Counted from the first letter of the stretch, positions 1-11,259 are shown. The stretch: 64,000 nt of DNA from Chrysogorgia sp. JL179-B06 (GCA_035772405.1 JAYKKM010000149.1:5986001-6050000), one strand, 5' to 3'. The notes: generated by a model from the sequence alone, not told the origin. Made by a program: numbers and translations.

Positions 1-303
1 TGGTATACATAAATGGATTTTGGTTTGGGTTACTAGCTATCAATTTTTTATGATGTGTATTAAACATGACAGATTTGTATTACCAGCTTTTAAACAGTAT
101 CTGTCACATATCTGTGACAGATATATCTGTTGCAGAGATGAATGAATGAATGAATGAATGAATGGTTTAATACAACATAAACTGGCACCCGAAGGTGAAA
201 TACATTATGTTTACAACAAGTTATTTTACAAAAATGGTAAAAACAAGGTACTGGTCTAACAATTAAAAATTAATTAAAAATCTATTATACAAAGTAAAAA
301 AGG

Positions 304-1419
304 TCATATAAAAGTTCTGTATGCAGGAAAAAAGCTATCTTTATATCTGTTAGTACGGCATCTAGGCAAAGCTAGAGCTGAACGATTGCGTAGGTTGTAA
401 TTGTGACATTGTGAACGCATAGGAGGTAACAAATGGTTTAATTGCGAATTTGATTGTTTAATTTGGTGAAGAACTTTATTGCAAATTTCTTCCCTCCTAC
501 CATCCAGACGGGTGCATTGAGAAAGAGTAAGGGCGTCGGAATAGTGGGTCTGGGGATGAATAATCCTCATAGCGCGCTTCTGCACCATTTCAATTTTGTC
601 CTTGAGATAGTAAGGAATACTGGTTGTCCATGTGGTACAGCAGTATTCAAGAACCGACCTAATAAGCGCGTAATAAATATGAACAAGATCATGAGGTGGA
701 ATTCCAGCTCGCTTTAACACCCTCAGCATATACAGTCTCTTTGAAGCCTTTGTTATAATCTGCTGAGTGTTTTCGTTCCACTTTAGCGTGTCACTTATTA
801 TTACCCCGAGTACTTTGTAAGATATCACCTTCTCTAAAGGAAGCCCATTTACAGTAAGAGGTGCGATGTCAGGAACGGATTTCAGCGGGCAGATCACCAT
901 TTCTTTACATTTCTTTGGATTCAAATTCATATTGTTATCCCAGGCCCAGCTCGTTATTAAGTCCAAATCACGTTGCATGCTGGAGACATCGCCTGCAGAA
1001 AGAACCTCGGATATGGTCACATCGTCAACGTATTTCCAGTGGGAAGACGTCATGGAGAACTTTGTGGCGAGATCATTTATCATTGCCAAAAAGAGGATTG
1101 GTCCAAGTTTGGTTCCCAGAGGGACCCCAGCATGGGTGGTCTCCCATTTATAAATAAAATGTTCTAATTTAACGGCCTGGCGCCTACCAGAAAGAAAGCT
1201 GCAAATCCAGTGAACCAGTGATCTTCTCACTCCAAGTTGAAGAAGTTTGTCAACCAAAATATTGTGGTCTATATGATCGAAAGCCTTGCTAAAATCTAGA
1301 TAGCATACTCTAAGGTAGGATCGAGGTTGGTCCAAAGAGGACAGCCAATTCTCAAGCATGTCTAGTAGACAGAAAGTCGTTGAAGTACCTTTCAGGCAAC
1401 CAAATTGTTTGAGGATCAA
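304..1419 (-). pseudogene. LINE reverse transcriptase domain
   Basis: This 371-residue open stretch is the catalytic and C-terminal part of a LINE reverse transcriptase. The first catalytic aspartate sits in YLDFSKAFDHIDH near residue 42 and the second pair is in KYVDDV near residue 130. GVPLGTKLGPILFL is the usual motif before the active site. The C-terminal third is the thumb and tail region seen in CR1-like elements (LEYCCTTW, VQKRAMRII). It lacks the fingers region, which should lie to the right in other frames, so it is a fragment of the broken element. It is not a host gene. Confidence 0.9.
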
Positions 1420-1539
1420 TCATATGTTGTTCGTCATCAATGAGCCACTTCACAGCGAAATCTTCTTGGATCTTGGATACACAGGACGTTAGCGCTATAG
1501 GTCTTAAGTCACTATCACAGGCGACCGGTGAGACTTTTG

Positions 1540-1980
1540 CTATTGGGGCGATAAGGGAGTCCTTCCATGGTGTAGGGAAATAACCAGCGATATATAAAAG
1601 GTGTTAAGTCTTTCTGCTAGTTTAGCTCCAGACAGGATATTCCCATTCTTATCTTCGTAACTAATCGGCGTTTTATCACTAGATTTACCAGAGATTTTAT
1701 TAATAGTGTTCCACCATTTACGTGGGTTACTAGTCTTAAGATGTTGTACCTTATCTCGGTAGTAGCTCTTCTTTCTTTGGCAAATTACATCGCACACTTT
1801 ATTCTTGAGACACCTCCACTGTTCGACATGTCCAGAATGGTATGCACGTTGTCTGTCCAGAATAAGTTGTTTGATTGATGACGTCATCCATGGTCTGTCT
1901 GTGTGATGGATTTTTACGGACTTTACAGGAAAGAAGGTATCTCTAGCTTCTATAAGATCCCGCGTAAAAGAAATCACCAT
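1540..1980 (-). pseudogene. LINE ORF2 linker between endonuclease and RT
   Basis: A 146-residue open stretch in the same orientation, between the endonuclease and RT pieces. It contains the segment that commonly links these domains in CR1/Jockey LINEs (DRPWMTSSIKQLI near residue 28, then a Lys/Arg-rich helix, then NPRKWWNTINKISG near residue 85). It is separated from the RT ORF by a frameshift or stop at about 1420-1540, so it only has meaning as part of the dead element. Confidence 0.75.
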
Positions 1981-2089
1981 GGTATCAACAGACGCTAAGT
2001 CCTCCGCACGCTTAAACCAGCAATGCTGACTGACCCACCTGCCAAAGGCATCCAGCGAGGATTTTGCATAGCGTTGTAATTGGCATCTC

Positions 2090-2590
2090 TTATGCGCGTA
2101 AGAAAAGGTAGAACTGGCGTAATTGGCAAGGGGTTTCCAAGATATTACCCAGGGGAGCAGTGCATACTGGTGAGTTGTACATATGACTACAGTTAGTTAT
2201 GATAAGATCAAGGATTGACGAGCCCCTAGTGGAGTCTTTAACAACTTGTATAAGATTGAGGTGATATTTTAAATCAGAGATGTCAATCTTGTTAAAATCA
2301 CCAAGGACTACAACACCACAATCTGGTGAAGAAGAACGGACTGTATCAACAGTATCAACAATATATTGTATTAGGTCTTTTTGCTCCTGGATGGATTTAT
2401 CTGGAGGACAATATACTCCGCAGATTATAAAACCAGAAACAGGGCGTGGTAGACGGTGGGGGCGTAGCCAAAGCCAAATACACTCGAAAGGGGGGCTCTC
2501 CAAGTCTAGTCTTCGTTTACATGGTATATTATTTGAGATATATGCACAGACACCACCGCCACGACTTTCAAACCTGTCTTTCCGGTGCAA
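2090..2590 (-). pseudogene. LINE endonuclease, C-terminal half
   Basis: Carries hallmark pieces of the exonuclease-endonuclease-phosphatase fold. GGGVCAYIS lies near residue 12, a GVYCPPDKS strand near residue 58, the catalytic-site VVLGDFN near residue 95 and SSILDLIITN near residue 124. The N-terminal half of the domain is in another frame immediately to the right (2659-3111). In the live element this nuclease nicks the target site for target-primed reverse transcription. The C-terminus here runs out of frame after ILETPCQ. Confidence 0.85.
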
Positions 2591-2658
2591 CGAGTATCCC
2601 GGAATGGAAAGTAGGCTGTTATCAATTCCAGAATGCAGCCAGCTTTCCGTAATAATTG

Positions 2659-3111
2659 CTACTTCTGTAGAACTTCAAATGTAGCTGAGAGTTCGTCTAA
2701 TTTAGGCAGAAGTGAGCGAATATTAGTCGGAAAGAAAGCGGGAAGATTAGGTTTTTTCCTTTCAGTAGAGACTGGCATAGATGAACGTTGAATGCTGATA
2801 AGGTTGGTCCGGCAAGCGAAACGATCATTGTTTTTGTGGCGACGCATCAAGTTAGGACGAATAGTTGCTATTGAAAAAATGCCATTAACACCATTGTTCT
2901 CTTTGTATTCGGCTTGAGATGGATAACTAATTTGATTCTCTTGGTTATCATGGTCAGGTATAGGTGGATAGATTTGCAAACAATTCCTCAAGTTCGATCT
3001 AGAGGTAACAGTAGACACCTTACCAAAATGAGAAGGTCGTCTGTTTATGGAAGTACAACGGACAGGTAGAGTACGATTATTGTTTATGGAAATGGTGGCG
3101 AGAAATTCCAC
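2659..3111 (-). pseudogene. LINE ORF segment leading into endonuclease
   Basis: A 150-residue open stretch whose C-terminal end (PAFFPTNIRSLLPKLDEL) is the conserved first strand of LINE endonucleases. Upstream of it is a low-conservation basic region. It overlaps the neighbouring N-terminal ORF by about 35 bases in another frame, which is consistent with a frameshift in the element. Confidence 0.7.
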
Positions 3112-3574
3112 ATGATGATAAAATGTTTTGAAATATCACATTACTATTGAATAAATTATGTGCATCACTTGGTTGTTGGGCGATTTGCATAAGTTTACAT
3201 GATGAATACGAAATCCTTGTATTGCTGTCAGTTCGAGAAAGTTGTAATTCGGATTCCATAGAGTTCGAAGGTCCAGGATGAGGTTCAATATCGCCACAGG
3301 AAAGCAGCAGCAGAACATTTTCAGGCTCGTAAAGAACATCAAAGGTGTTATTGCCAGGCAAAGCGAGTGTAGATCCACCATGTTTACTCCATTTTACAAC
3401 TGCAAATTTCAAAGGTGACATACGGCTCTTACACTTGATGAATGGCAAAGACGAATATCGTTGTCTATAAAAGACCACATTCGAAGAGCTGTAGGAACTA
3501 GACACACAAATATAACTCACTAAACAAGCGATAAAAAACAAACATATTACAGAGCCCGATGGAAACACGTTCAT
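3077..3574 (-). pseudogene. LINE 5' ORF with signal-like segment and degenerate 2A-like motif
   Basis: This 165-residue ORF starts with a hydrophobic segment (residues about 8-28) that resembles a signal peptide. At residues about 92-102 it has LSCGDIEPHPGP, which resembles the ribosome-skipping 2A-like motif described in CR1-type elements of marine invertebrates. The key Asn before PGP is replaced by His, so skipping activity is doubtful. Position at the 5' end of the LINE fits the known location of such motifs. Confidence 0.65.
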
Positions 3575-3600
3575 TCGCCATCAGTCCCAGTCCCAAGCAG

Positions 3601-3844
3601 ATATGTAACATATAGTTTTCTGCAGATATGGTTACATATGTTTATGCAGTGCTGTTCCATATATCTGCAGCATATCTGTCCGTTTGGTGAGGGTATTCAT
3701 GCATGTGTGTTTATACAGTATTATAATACATTTACAGTATCATTGACTCAGCATCTCAATCTAGCATGAGTGTTATTTTCTCTCAGATAAAGCCCTGCAT
3801 AGTTATTATCAAACAAAACTTAAGCAGTTAAATATATAGAGGAT
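3601..3844. other. Flank of the LINE insertion
   Basis: About 240 bases without coding potential. Short repeats of the form CATATCTG/CAGATATG resemble the sequence at 60-135 on the other side of the LINE, so this is probably the same pre-insertion repeat split by the LINE. Confidence 0.4.
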
Positions 3845-3981
3845 ATTACACGGTGGTGCAAAGATATGAATTTTATCTTCAAGTGGTGAAAACAATATTT
3901 TACGAATGAGCGCAGCGAATAAGTAAAATATTGTTTTCACCACTCGAAGATAAAATTCATATCTTCAAGCCATCTTGTAAT
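3845..3981. mobile_element. Palindromic MITE
   Basis: Two arms of about 59 bases (3845-3903 and 3923-3981) are near-perfect inverted copies around a 19-base spacer containing GAGCGCAGCG. The terminal sequence reads ATTACACGGTGGTG. A half copy of the same family (ATTACATGGTGGTGACAAG) begins near 4403. There is no coding capacity. This is a non-autonomous foldback or MITE family. Confidence 0.75.
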
Positions 3982-4099
3982 TTTCTTTTTATTATATAGA
4001 TTCAATGCAAAAGGTGGGAAAATGTTTAATCATGTGATCGATATCTTCACTACTGAGGATATGGAAAATATGTCACTGCATATTTCTTAGTAAAACACT

Positions 4100-4310
4100 C
4101 CCATCTATATAATAAATAAGTAGAGTGCTGCGTAGATAGTGTTTTGAATATATAGCAAAGTGAAAAGGTGGTAAACTGCCAAGAATTTAGTGACGAGATA
4201 CTGACGTTTCGAGCGGAGCCCTTCATAAGAGTATGAATGGCTCCGCTCGAAACGTCAGTATCTCGTCACTAAATTCTTGGCAGTTTACCACCTTTTCACT
4301 TTGCTATATA
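4100..4310. repeat. Head-to-head Penelope-like 3' ends forming a perfect 72-bp hairpin
   Basis: Bases 4149-4220 and 4239-4310 are perfect inverted copies of each other with an 18-base spacer. The arm sequence (GGCTCCGCTCGAAACGTCAG, then a tail with ACCTTTTCACTTTGCTATAT) matches the region after the Penelope-like endonuclease remnant at 29178-29290, including the downstream GCAGCACTCTACT (here at 4110-4125 in reverse). So this is a fused inverted pair of Penelope-like terminal segments. Each arm carries a hammerhead-like core. Confidence 0.7.
4193..4236 (-). ncRNA. Degenerate hammerhead ribozyme motif
   Basis: On the minus strand: stem I strand ATACT, then CTTATGA (consensus CTGATGA, one core mutation), stem II GGGC/GCTC with loop TCC, then GAAA, a minimal stem III and GTC, then AGTAT closing stem I. 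Penelope-like elements are known to carry minimal hammerheads of this kind. The core substitution makes activity unlikely. Confidence 0.5.
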
Positions 4311-4444
4311 TAATAAATACATACATGTATGTCATATCACAGTGGTCATATGCAGGTGTAAGTGTATTAAATAATAACTTGCGTTACTTATATAAATTAG
4401 ATATTACATGGTGGTGACAAGATATTAATTTTATGTTCATGTGG

Positions 4445-4764
4445 CAGTGGCGGCACTACGGGTGTGCAAACGGTGCACCGCACCATGGGCCGAGGGCAAT
4501 CTTATCTCTGCTCCCGCCGGGTACGAAGTTGGGCCGAGGGGGTCCATCCGGCAAATTGCCTCTTTTTATTAATGGTACTATTATTAATGATAGTTTCTTA
4601 AAAATAATGGATACACTACAAAAAAAGTGATTTGTGCTCTTAAGATTTTACTCAAAGGTGCTCTCGCAGGAAATGTCATTTCAGAGACCCTAAATTCATT
4701 TTGTGGGAGGGGGGCCCAAATTGGTTTATTTCACCGGGGCCCACACCACGTTGTGCCACCACTG
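4445..4764. mobile_element. hAT-superfamily MITE with intact 8-bp target duplication
   Basis: The termini are CAGTGGCGGCACTACGGG on the left and the complement of CAGTGGTGGCACAACGTGG on the right. The element is flanked by identical 8-bp direct repeats TCATGTGG (4437-4444 and 4765-4772). CAGTGGCGGCA ends plus an 8-bp duplication are the hAT signature. It is about 320 bp with no transposase, so non-autonomous. It is inserted into the half copy of the palindromic MITE family seen at 3845. Confidence 0.88.
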
Positions 4765-4944
4765 TCATGTGGCAAGAAAGTTCCTGCCTTCTACATAGAT
4801 ATTTTTTTGTTTTCTGGCAAATGTGAACATTTATGAACCTACAGGTAAAATTATATTTCCATGATAACAAATGGCAGGAATCAATATCTTCTAGTTATCT
4901 CAGGGGCACTTTAAGATCAATGCTTACAGAAATTTCATACAATG

Positions 4945-5580
4945 GTACACAGCTTGCACGTTGCTTGAGTTACCATGATTAGACTCACTCAACATAATAC
5001 AATTATTAACGTTTTGAAAATTGACATTTAAAGCATTTATTTACTAACATATAATGTTATTTCAGGATTTTCTTGACTTAATTCAACAGTCATCATCATT
5101 TTCGTATTATATCCAGTCATCATATGAAAACATGATAATGCCAAACAAGTTAGATGTATGTGCCTTATATGGGAAGAAGTTCCTGGGATCATCATCAATG
5201 ACAGAAAAAAGAAAATAAAGACATTCTGCTTTGTCTGTGTGAAAGTCATCTTTGTAATCGGTTAGTATCTATTATGTATTGTGAAATTTGAATTACTGTG
5301 TAATGTATTACATTTTTGCATATTGTGTACATGACAGTCATAATTAGCTCAAGATGCCATTAATTAGTAGAAGGGTTAACAGCTCTGTGACATCTCATAC
5401 TATACACATCCATAAGTTGGTATGGGCTACCAAAGCATTATAAGACACAATAGTTCCTAAATTATGTTTAATTAGCACTGTCACTTAAATTGAATTGAAC
5501 CTGTGTCAAATAACTACCTAAATGACTATATCACTATACCTAGTCAAATGACTACCTAACGGAATAAAATGCCTTTACTA
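4945..5580. repeat. Diverged duplicate of 7560-8170
   Basis: The stretch shares ordered blocks with 7560-8170: GTTACC..TTA..ACTCACTCAACATAA, AAAATTGACATTTAAA.CATTTA, a TTTCAGGAT block, GGGAAGAA.TTCCTGGGATCATCATC and AAATAAAGA.ATTCTGCT. No protein is evident in either copy. This is either a dispersed repeat with two local copies or an old segmental duplication separated by 2.6 kb. Confidence 0.6.
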
Positions 5581-5780
5581 ATTAGCAGCTTCCTTAAGAC
5601 ACTGGAAATTTGCCCTCACCCATGGTCAAAAGAGACTTCAAAAAGTTTATTTTTCTCATGCAAGCTACAGTATGTTTGCTTCTTACTGACCTATATAACT
5701 CTGTATGAGTTAGAGTAAGAGGAGAATCAAGAAAATATTCACGCATGCCATTGTGTGTTATATTTAAGAAATAGAAAATA

Positions 5781-5890
5781 TTTTCCGTTATACATACAGT
5801 TATAGAAACACGAGTGGAAGTTTTCCACGCTATTTTGAGTTCTCCCAAACTTTTACAAGTGTTTCTAGAACTGTATGTAAACACGGAAAG
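5781..5890. repeat. Short inverted-repeat element
   Basis: TTTTCCGT..ACATACAGTTATAGAAACAC on the left is inverted as GTGTTTCTAGAACTGTATGT..ACGGAAA on the right, with about 20 bases between the arms. It is a probable small MITE. No target duplication could be fixed. Confidence 0.5.
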
Positions 5891-6216
5891 ATGTTTTTTG
5901 AACATACAGTAAACGCTATTAACTGTGAAGAAAAGCATCCAATCTTCTCGCTTTTTTTCTTGTTGGCTGTCACAAAAACATATTTATCGACATTTTAGCT
6001 GTTTGTGAGCAAAGGTTCGTCTTGCAGTCCATTTTATAAAAATGGCGGTAAAAATCCATGTTTACATTACAGTTATATAAACATGGCTCTTAGCCAATCA
6101 GTGTGCAAGTTTTCAAAATGTTATTTGATAAACAGTGTTATAATACATTTAAGATTGATCATCACTTTATTCTTGCATGAGTGTTATTTTCTCTCAGATA
6201 ATGTCCTGACTCATTA
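5891..6216. other. No gene recognised
   Basis: AT-rich sequence with only short chance ORFs. One of them (6005-6217, 70 codons) has no recognisable domain. Confidence 0.4.
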
Positions 6217-6475
6217 GGCCACACCAATTTAATTGTTCGGGGCACGGATCTGACCGACCCTGTTTTTGTGAAACCAAATAAAATAAAATTTGTACCTATC
6301 ATTTACTTCGATCAAAAATTGGTTATTTTTGTGCTTTTCACCCTCGTACATAGGCTTTTCACCTGCTAGGCAGGTGAAAAGACTGAGTACGAGTTTGTAC
6401 TTTTTTTATTTCCATTTTTCTGACCAACCCTAAAAATTTTGAATCCGTGCCCTGAAGTATCAAATTGGTGTGGCC
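6217..6475. mobile_element. PIF/Harbinger-type MITE with TTA target duplication
   Basis: About 33-bp terminal inverted repeats begin GGCCACACCAATTTAATTG on the left and, read in reverse, GGCCACACCAATTTGATAC on the right. Both edges are flanked by TTA (6214-6216, 6476-6478), the 3-bp preference of PIF/Harbinger. The interior is 259 bp and non-coding, with a central hairpin CTTTTCACC/GGTGAAAAG. It is non-autonomous. Confidence 0.82.
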
Positions 6476-6554
6476 TTATCCAATCAAACTTGAACAGTTA
6501 AACTTGAATATTTGTATATATGCCATGGTGTACTGACGTATGAGGGATATTACA

Positions 6555-7262
6555 GTAATAATAATAATAATATTTAATTCTTATATAGCGCTTCTTCCAT
6601 AAATGCCCAGAGGCCCTTTACGATTTATGATATAAAATTAGGTATCTTACAAGTAAAATTACATACAATCAATTTCTAATAGTTAAAAAGTTATAAACAA
6701 GTCTTAGCAATTATTAAAATATATTAGATCAAGTCCGTGTAAGCATTTCTAAACAAATGTGTCTTCAGTTCAGATTTAAAACATCTAGTGACTCGCATAG
6801 TCTTAGACTTTGTGGTAGATTATTCCACAACAATGGTGCAGACACTGAAAAGAACCTTCTGCCATAGGATTCTAGATTATACTTTGGGACTACTAACCTC
6901 CTATCTATTGATGATCTAAGATTACGTTTGGGAACATAAACTTCTAACAAGTTCATAATGTATTTTGGCGCTAGTCCAGCTAGGGACTTATATGTCATTA
7001 ACATTATCTTATACATAATCCTTTCTCTGATTGGCAACCAATGCAAATCATACAGTACTGGTGTTATATGATCCCTTTTCCTTGTTAAAGTAATAATCCT
7101 AGCTGCAGCATTTTGAACCTTCTGAATTCGATCTAAAAGAGTGTTTGATACTCCATACAATAGTGCATTTCCAAAATCCAATCGTGATGTAACCAAGGCA
7201 TGTACTAAAATCTCTGCTGATTTAAAACTGAGATATTTCCTTATTTTGCTTATTTTTTCTTA
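6555..7262 (-). mobile_element. CR1/L2-like LINE 3' fragment
   Basis: The minus-strand open stretch 6765-7196 (143 codons) is the C-terminal tail of a LINE ORF2. VTSRLDFGNALLYG is at the start, KVQNAAARIIT near residue 26, HITPVLYDLHWLPIRERI near residue 43, then YGRRFFSVSAPLLWNNLP near residue 112. After the ORF the 3' UTR ends in GCGCTATATAAG and a (TAA)n tail at 6555-6571, both typical LINE tail features. The element is truncated at its 5' end near 7260. Confidence 0.85.
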
Positions 7263-7559
7263 AATAGTAGAATCCCGATCTGCAGACCGTTATCACATGC
7301 ATTTCCATGGTTAAATATAAGTCCATTATGACCCCAATGTTCCTTGCTTTGGGAGAAAGATGAATTATGTCATCACACACAGCTATTGAAGCTAAAAATG
7401 GATAGGGTCGATGAAGGTCGATGATGGTCAGTACAAGGTTGTCTCAGCAGTCAAGATACTCAGCTCTTGTACTGTATGTAGTGGATTATGGATTCTATGT
7501 CTGATTTTGTTTCCTGCCTTCTCCATGAGAAACATTATAGCTTGAATTTATTTATGAAA

Positions 7560-8170
7560 ACGTTTTTCTACACAGCATGCATGATGCTTAAGTTACCGTT
7601 ATTAAACTCACTCAACATAACCCATCTTTAACATTTGAAAATTGACATTTAAAACATTTACAGTATTTACTAACACAATCATATAATTTTGATTTCAGGA
7701 TATTCGTGACTTAATTCAATGGAAATTACCATATGAGATGATGAAAAATGCCAAACAAGTTACATTTATGTGCCATATTTGGGAAGAAATTCCTGGGATC
7801 ATCATCCATGACAGATGAAAGAAAATAAAGATATTCTGCTATAGACTTTTGAACGTCATCTTTGTAATTGGGTATAGTATTGTGAATTACTGTTAAAATT
7901 ACATTTTAGAAATTATATAAAAATTACATTTTTATCTTTTAGCTGACATATTTACATATTGTGTATGTGGCAGTCATGTCCTAATTAGCTCTTACCGTTT
8001 AGTTAATAGAAGAGTTAACAACTCTGTGACAACTCATAAATCCATAGAAATACAAGTTGCTTAATAGGCTAACTAAGCAGCCACAATAGATTCTGAATTA
8101 TCCTTAATTAGCAATGTCACTAAAATTGCATTTGAATCTGTGACAAATTACTACCTAGCTAATATATGGT
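7560..8170. repeat. Second copy of the 4945-5580 repeat
   Basis: See the first copy for the shared blocks. This copy ends in a (TA)n array at 8175, where the first copy has non-repetitive sequence (ACTACCTAAATGACTATAT), suggesting that the microsatellite expanded after duplication. Confidence 0.6.
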
Positions 8171-8173
8171 AAA

Positions 8174-8541
<368 letters not shown>

Positions 8542-8704
8542 CAGGAAGGATATTGGCTAAAATCCTTCTCTCCCAGTAAAGGAATTGTGCAGCAATATGC
8601 TGCCATGCAGTTGGTGTCAAGAACTTTTTTACATGTTTAACATCAACAAATGACCCTGGAGGTTAGGCTAACTAGATATAATATGCAAAGGAAAAATAAG
8701 AGAG

Positions 8705-8875
8705 AACTTCAATGTATCGAAAAATACTTATGTAAGAGTACTTACGTATATTCATGGATGATGTTTCGGACGATGTGTCCTTCTTTATCTGACGTGAAGA
8801 AGGACACATCGTCCGAAACGTCGTCCATGAATATATGTAAGTATACTCTTAAGTATTTTTGGACACATTGAAGTT
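8705..8875. repeat. Inverted repeat with hammerhead-like core
   Basis: Arms of about 80 bases (8705-8785 and 8797-8875) form a near-perfect palindrome. The right arm contains GAAGGACACATCGTCCGAAACGTC, which has the GAAAC-GTC and GGAC/GTCC stem of a Penelope-type hammerhead, but the CTGATGA box is disrupted (CTGACGTGA). It resembles the head-to-head structure at 4100-4310 in layout. Confidence 0.55.
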
Positions 8876-9084
8876 CAGTATACTCTAAAGTATTTTTCGA
8901 CACATTGAAGTTCCTTGTCACAGGACAATTGTAGATACGATCATTTAAATAAACCTTAGGCGCCGGTATTCAGTTAGGTCGACGCAAATGTTTTATCAAG
9001 ATAAAGTTCATAGGTATAATAATAGATTACATATATCTGTTGCATAACAATATATACAGAACTCGTGACTAAGCTCTCGGCAAC

Positions 9085-9205
9085 GGCTTCCGTAGCTCAG
9101 TGGTCAGAGCACTGCACTAGCATCGCAGGGTCGCGGGTTCAATTCCAGCCGGAAGGCCTTGAAGTTGCATTTTTCGCAACTGGTCCCGGTTTGGTCTTAA
9201 AATAT
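9085..9205 (+). mobile_element. tRNA-Ala-like SINE, copy 1
   Basis: The 5' part reads like a tRNA. CTTCCG pairs with CGGAAG as acceptor stem, with an A box in GTAGCTCAGTGG, an anticodon arm CTGC/GCAG around loop CTAGCAT (AGC, alanine-like) and a B box GGTTCAATTCC. A conserved body follows (GAAGTTGCATTTTTCGCAAC, then TGGTCCCGGTTTGGTC). The same module recurs three more times at 21.6-22.2 kb, so it is a dispersed SINE rather than a single tRNA gene. Confidence 0.8.
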
Positions 9206-9659
9206 AATATATATATGACTATATATATATATATATATATAGTCAGATGTATATTGCAACCGACTAACGTACGGTAACATATTTGTTAATATAGACGATA
9301 GAAATACATGCCATTGAAAACATTCGTCAGAGTTTGACACAACTATGAACACAATACACACATCAAAACAACAGGTTGGATATTGATACTCGTTTTAAAG
9401 TTCTTTCGACTGTCATATATACACAACAGAAAAGTTAACAAACAAACAGTAACATTTTGAAACATGTTTAGCTAATTTTCTCTAACATCGCATGCAACAA
9501 AAAGCAAGAAGAACAAAACTGTATACAATGATTTACTGACGGTTTTGCTTGTGAAGCCATAACTAAATCATAAGCTCCAAGATAAAACGAAATGAATCCC
9601 TACTGGAATATATAATTAAGAAACAAAATATGTTAGACTAGTGTAGTACATATATCTTA

Positions 9660-9792
9660 TTAGATGTTTTGGTATGTTAGTATCGCTGTATATTTTTACG
9701 AGTTGTGTCGTATTTTGACGAGCCCGCAGGGCGAGTCAAAATACAAACAACGAGTAAAAATATACAGCGATACTACATACCAAAACATCTAA
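9660..9792. mobile_element. Palindromic MITE with GCCCGCAGGGC loop
   Basis: Near-perfect arms run from TTAGATGTTTTGGTATG to CATACCAAAACATCTAA, with the centre at GAGCCCGCAGGGCGAG. It has the same architecture as the elements at 3845 and 48711. Part of the arm (TATCGCTGTATATTTGTA) recurs at 10510. Confidence 0.7.
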
Positions 9793-9800
9793 TTAGAGAT

Positions 9801-10577
9801 TTATTATACAACTGCTTTGATCAACAATTTGTTTATGGAAAAAGAAAACTGTAAAAAGGCAAGGGAAGTGGCGTGACTTGCAGCAGGACAAAATAATAAG
9901 CATACATGAAGTAGTCGCCCGTGCAACAAATTTGTTTGGCTAACAAAATAAACTTGTCAAACCAGTTTGAGAATTATCTTGTCAACAGTTTTATTAACGT
10001 TACAGTTTTTCAATATTTCAAAATGAACAATGGATCGGTTTGAAATGTTAGCATAACAAAAGTGTTTAAACTGAATTCGATGAACTTGTCTTAAAACTAA
10101 TTGTCATCTTCATCGTCTCTGAATTTCCCTTTCTCACCGATGGAGGAGGACCATCTTTTCCAGACATTCAGGTCAGTTTTTGTTTTTTGGCCGTATTTGT
10201 GTTTTGTATATGAATTTTAGTATATGAACTCGCCTATCTCAACATCATTTAGCGAGTCATTTCTAGTCGGAAAACATACTTCAGTTCTTTCGCGCCTACG
10301 GTTTGGTTGTTTATAGTCTTTATACTAGCAAGCATGTTTTCAAACTCTGAAAATTTCATTGTCGCCTTCAAATGTTGCCAAAATGTCATCCATTCTTTTA
10401 CTAAAAACTACGTTTGCTGGTAAATTATAAACAGTGCTCACGTCAGCCGATCTGTCAAACCGGTTTTCTACTATACAAATAACCAACTATCCAAATAACT
10501 AACTGTCCGAATATCGCTGTATATTTGTATTCGTTTTTAGCGTTATTTGGACAATTTTCAACACAGTTGTATAATAA
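9801..10577. mobile_element. Probable non-autonomous DNA transposon
   Basis: TTATTATACAACTG at 9801-9814 is inverted as CAGTTGTATAATAA at 10564-10577. No open frame is recognisable inside. It lies against the palindromic MITE at 9660-9792, whose arm motif reappears just inside the right end. The two may therefore be one composite unit. Confidence 0.4.
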
Positions 10578-11150
10578 ACACAGATATATCAAATATACAA
10601 AAAGGGACAAAAGAGAAACCACATTTATTTAAAATATTCAAAGCAATACTCACGTTGTGTACACGATGTGAAATCTTTACTTTTGACGTCGTGAACGCGA
10701 CGTGAACGTCGATGCGGCTCTTAAATATCATGCGCAGTATCCAGCCTCTTCGCGGTCGTCGCGTTGCCGTGATCGTCGACGTTGTGCAGTCTTAGAGTCC
10801 CCTATTATAGTTGTGAGACCGCCCTTGTTCGAATACATAATGATGTGCTATACGTGCGATAGATGACCGAAGATATGTTTCCTTTTTTTACTTTGAACAC
10901 GGTAGAACGTGAATAATTGCTGCTTGAATCCCTTAGATTTTTTGATTATTTGAAAATCAAGTGTTCTAAAAGAAGGGAGTTCTCCAATCTTCAGAACGCC
11001 TTTGTTATTTCTGCTGTTTTCAACGTTTGAAATAGGGCGCAGCACTCTCTGGTACGTATAACACTTCGTATAACATAGGACATTCGAGTGCATGACAGCA
11101 CTGGTCATAGTGGGCTTTTTTCATCAGGAAGCAGTTTATAGATGTGGGTA
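10578..11150. other. No gene recognised
   Basis: Contains a CpG-richer patch at about 10680-10800 without an ORF of note. The 86-codon minus ORF at 10848-11108 shows no domain. Confidence 0.4.
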
Positions 11151-11259
11151 ACAATATAATTCTGTTTTAATATATACGCTGCTGTAGTGAATGTGGGAGA
11201 GGTCTGAGTAGACAGATGATGCATGGACGATCGTCAAGCTCGAATCCTCAGAAAAAATA

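Larger units (their letters stand above)
139..3600 (-). mobile_element. CR1/L2-like LINE, nearly full length, inactivated
   Basis: A non-LTR retrotransposon read on the minus strand. In order from its 5' side it holds an N-terminal hydrophobic ORF, an apurinic-type endonuclease in two frames, a linker and a reverse transcriptase. It ends at the left in a short tandem tail of the ATTC/TGAA type at about 138-164, which is typical of the 3' end of CR1/L2-group LINEs. Stops and frameshifts separate the pieces, so this copy cannot make an intact ORF2. Strand, domain order and tail agree with one element of about 3.45 kb. Clade assignment (CR1/L2/Jockey group) is from general motif similarity only. 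Confidence 0.85.

Noticed and set aside
9085..9157. Functional tRNA-Ala(AGC) gene
   Set aside because: Four near-identical units with a conserved non-tRNA body occur in the window, and the T stem and anticodon stem have mismatches. A tRNA-derived SINE is the better call.
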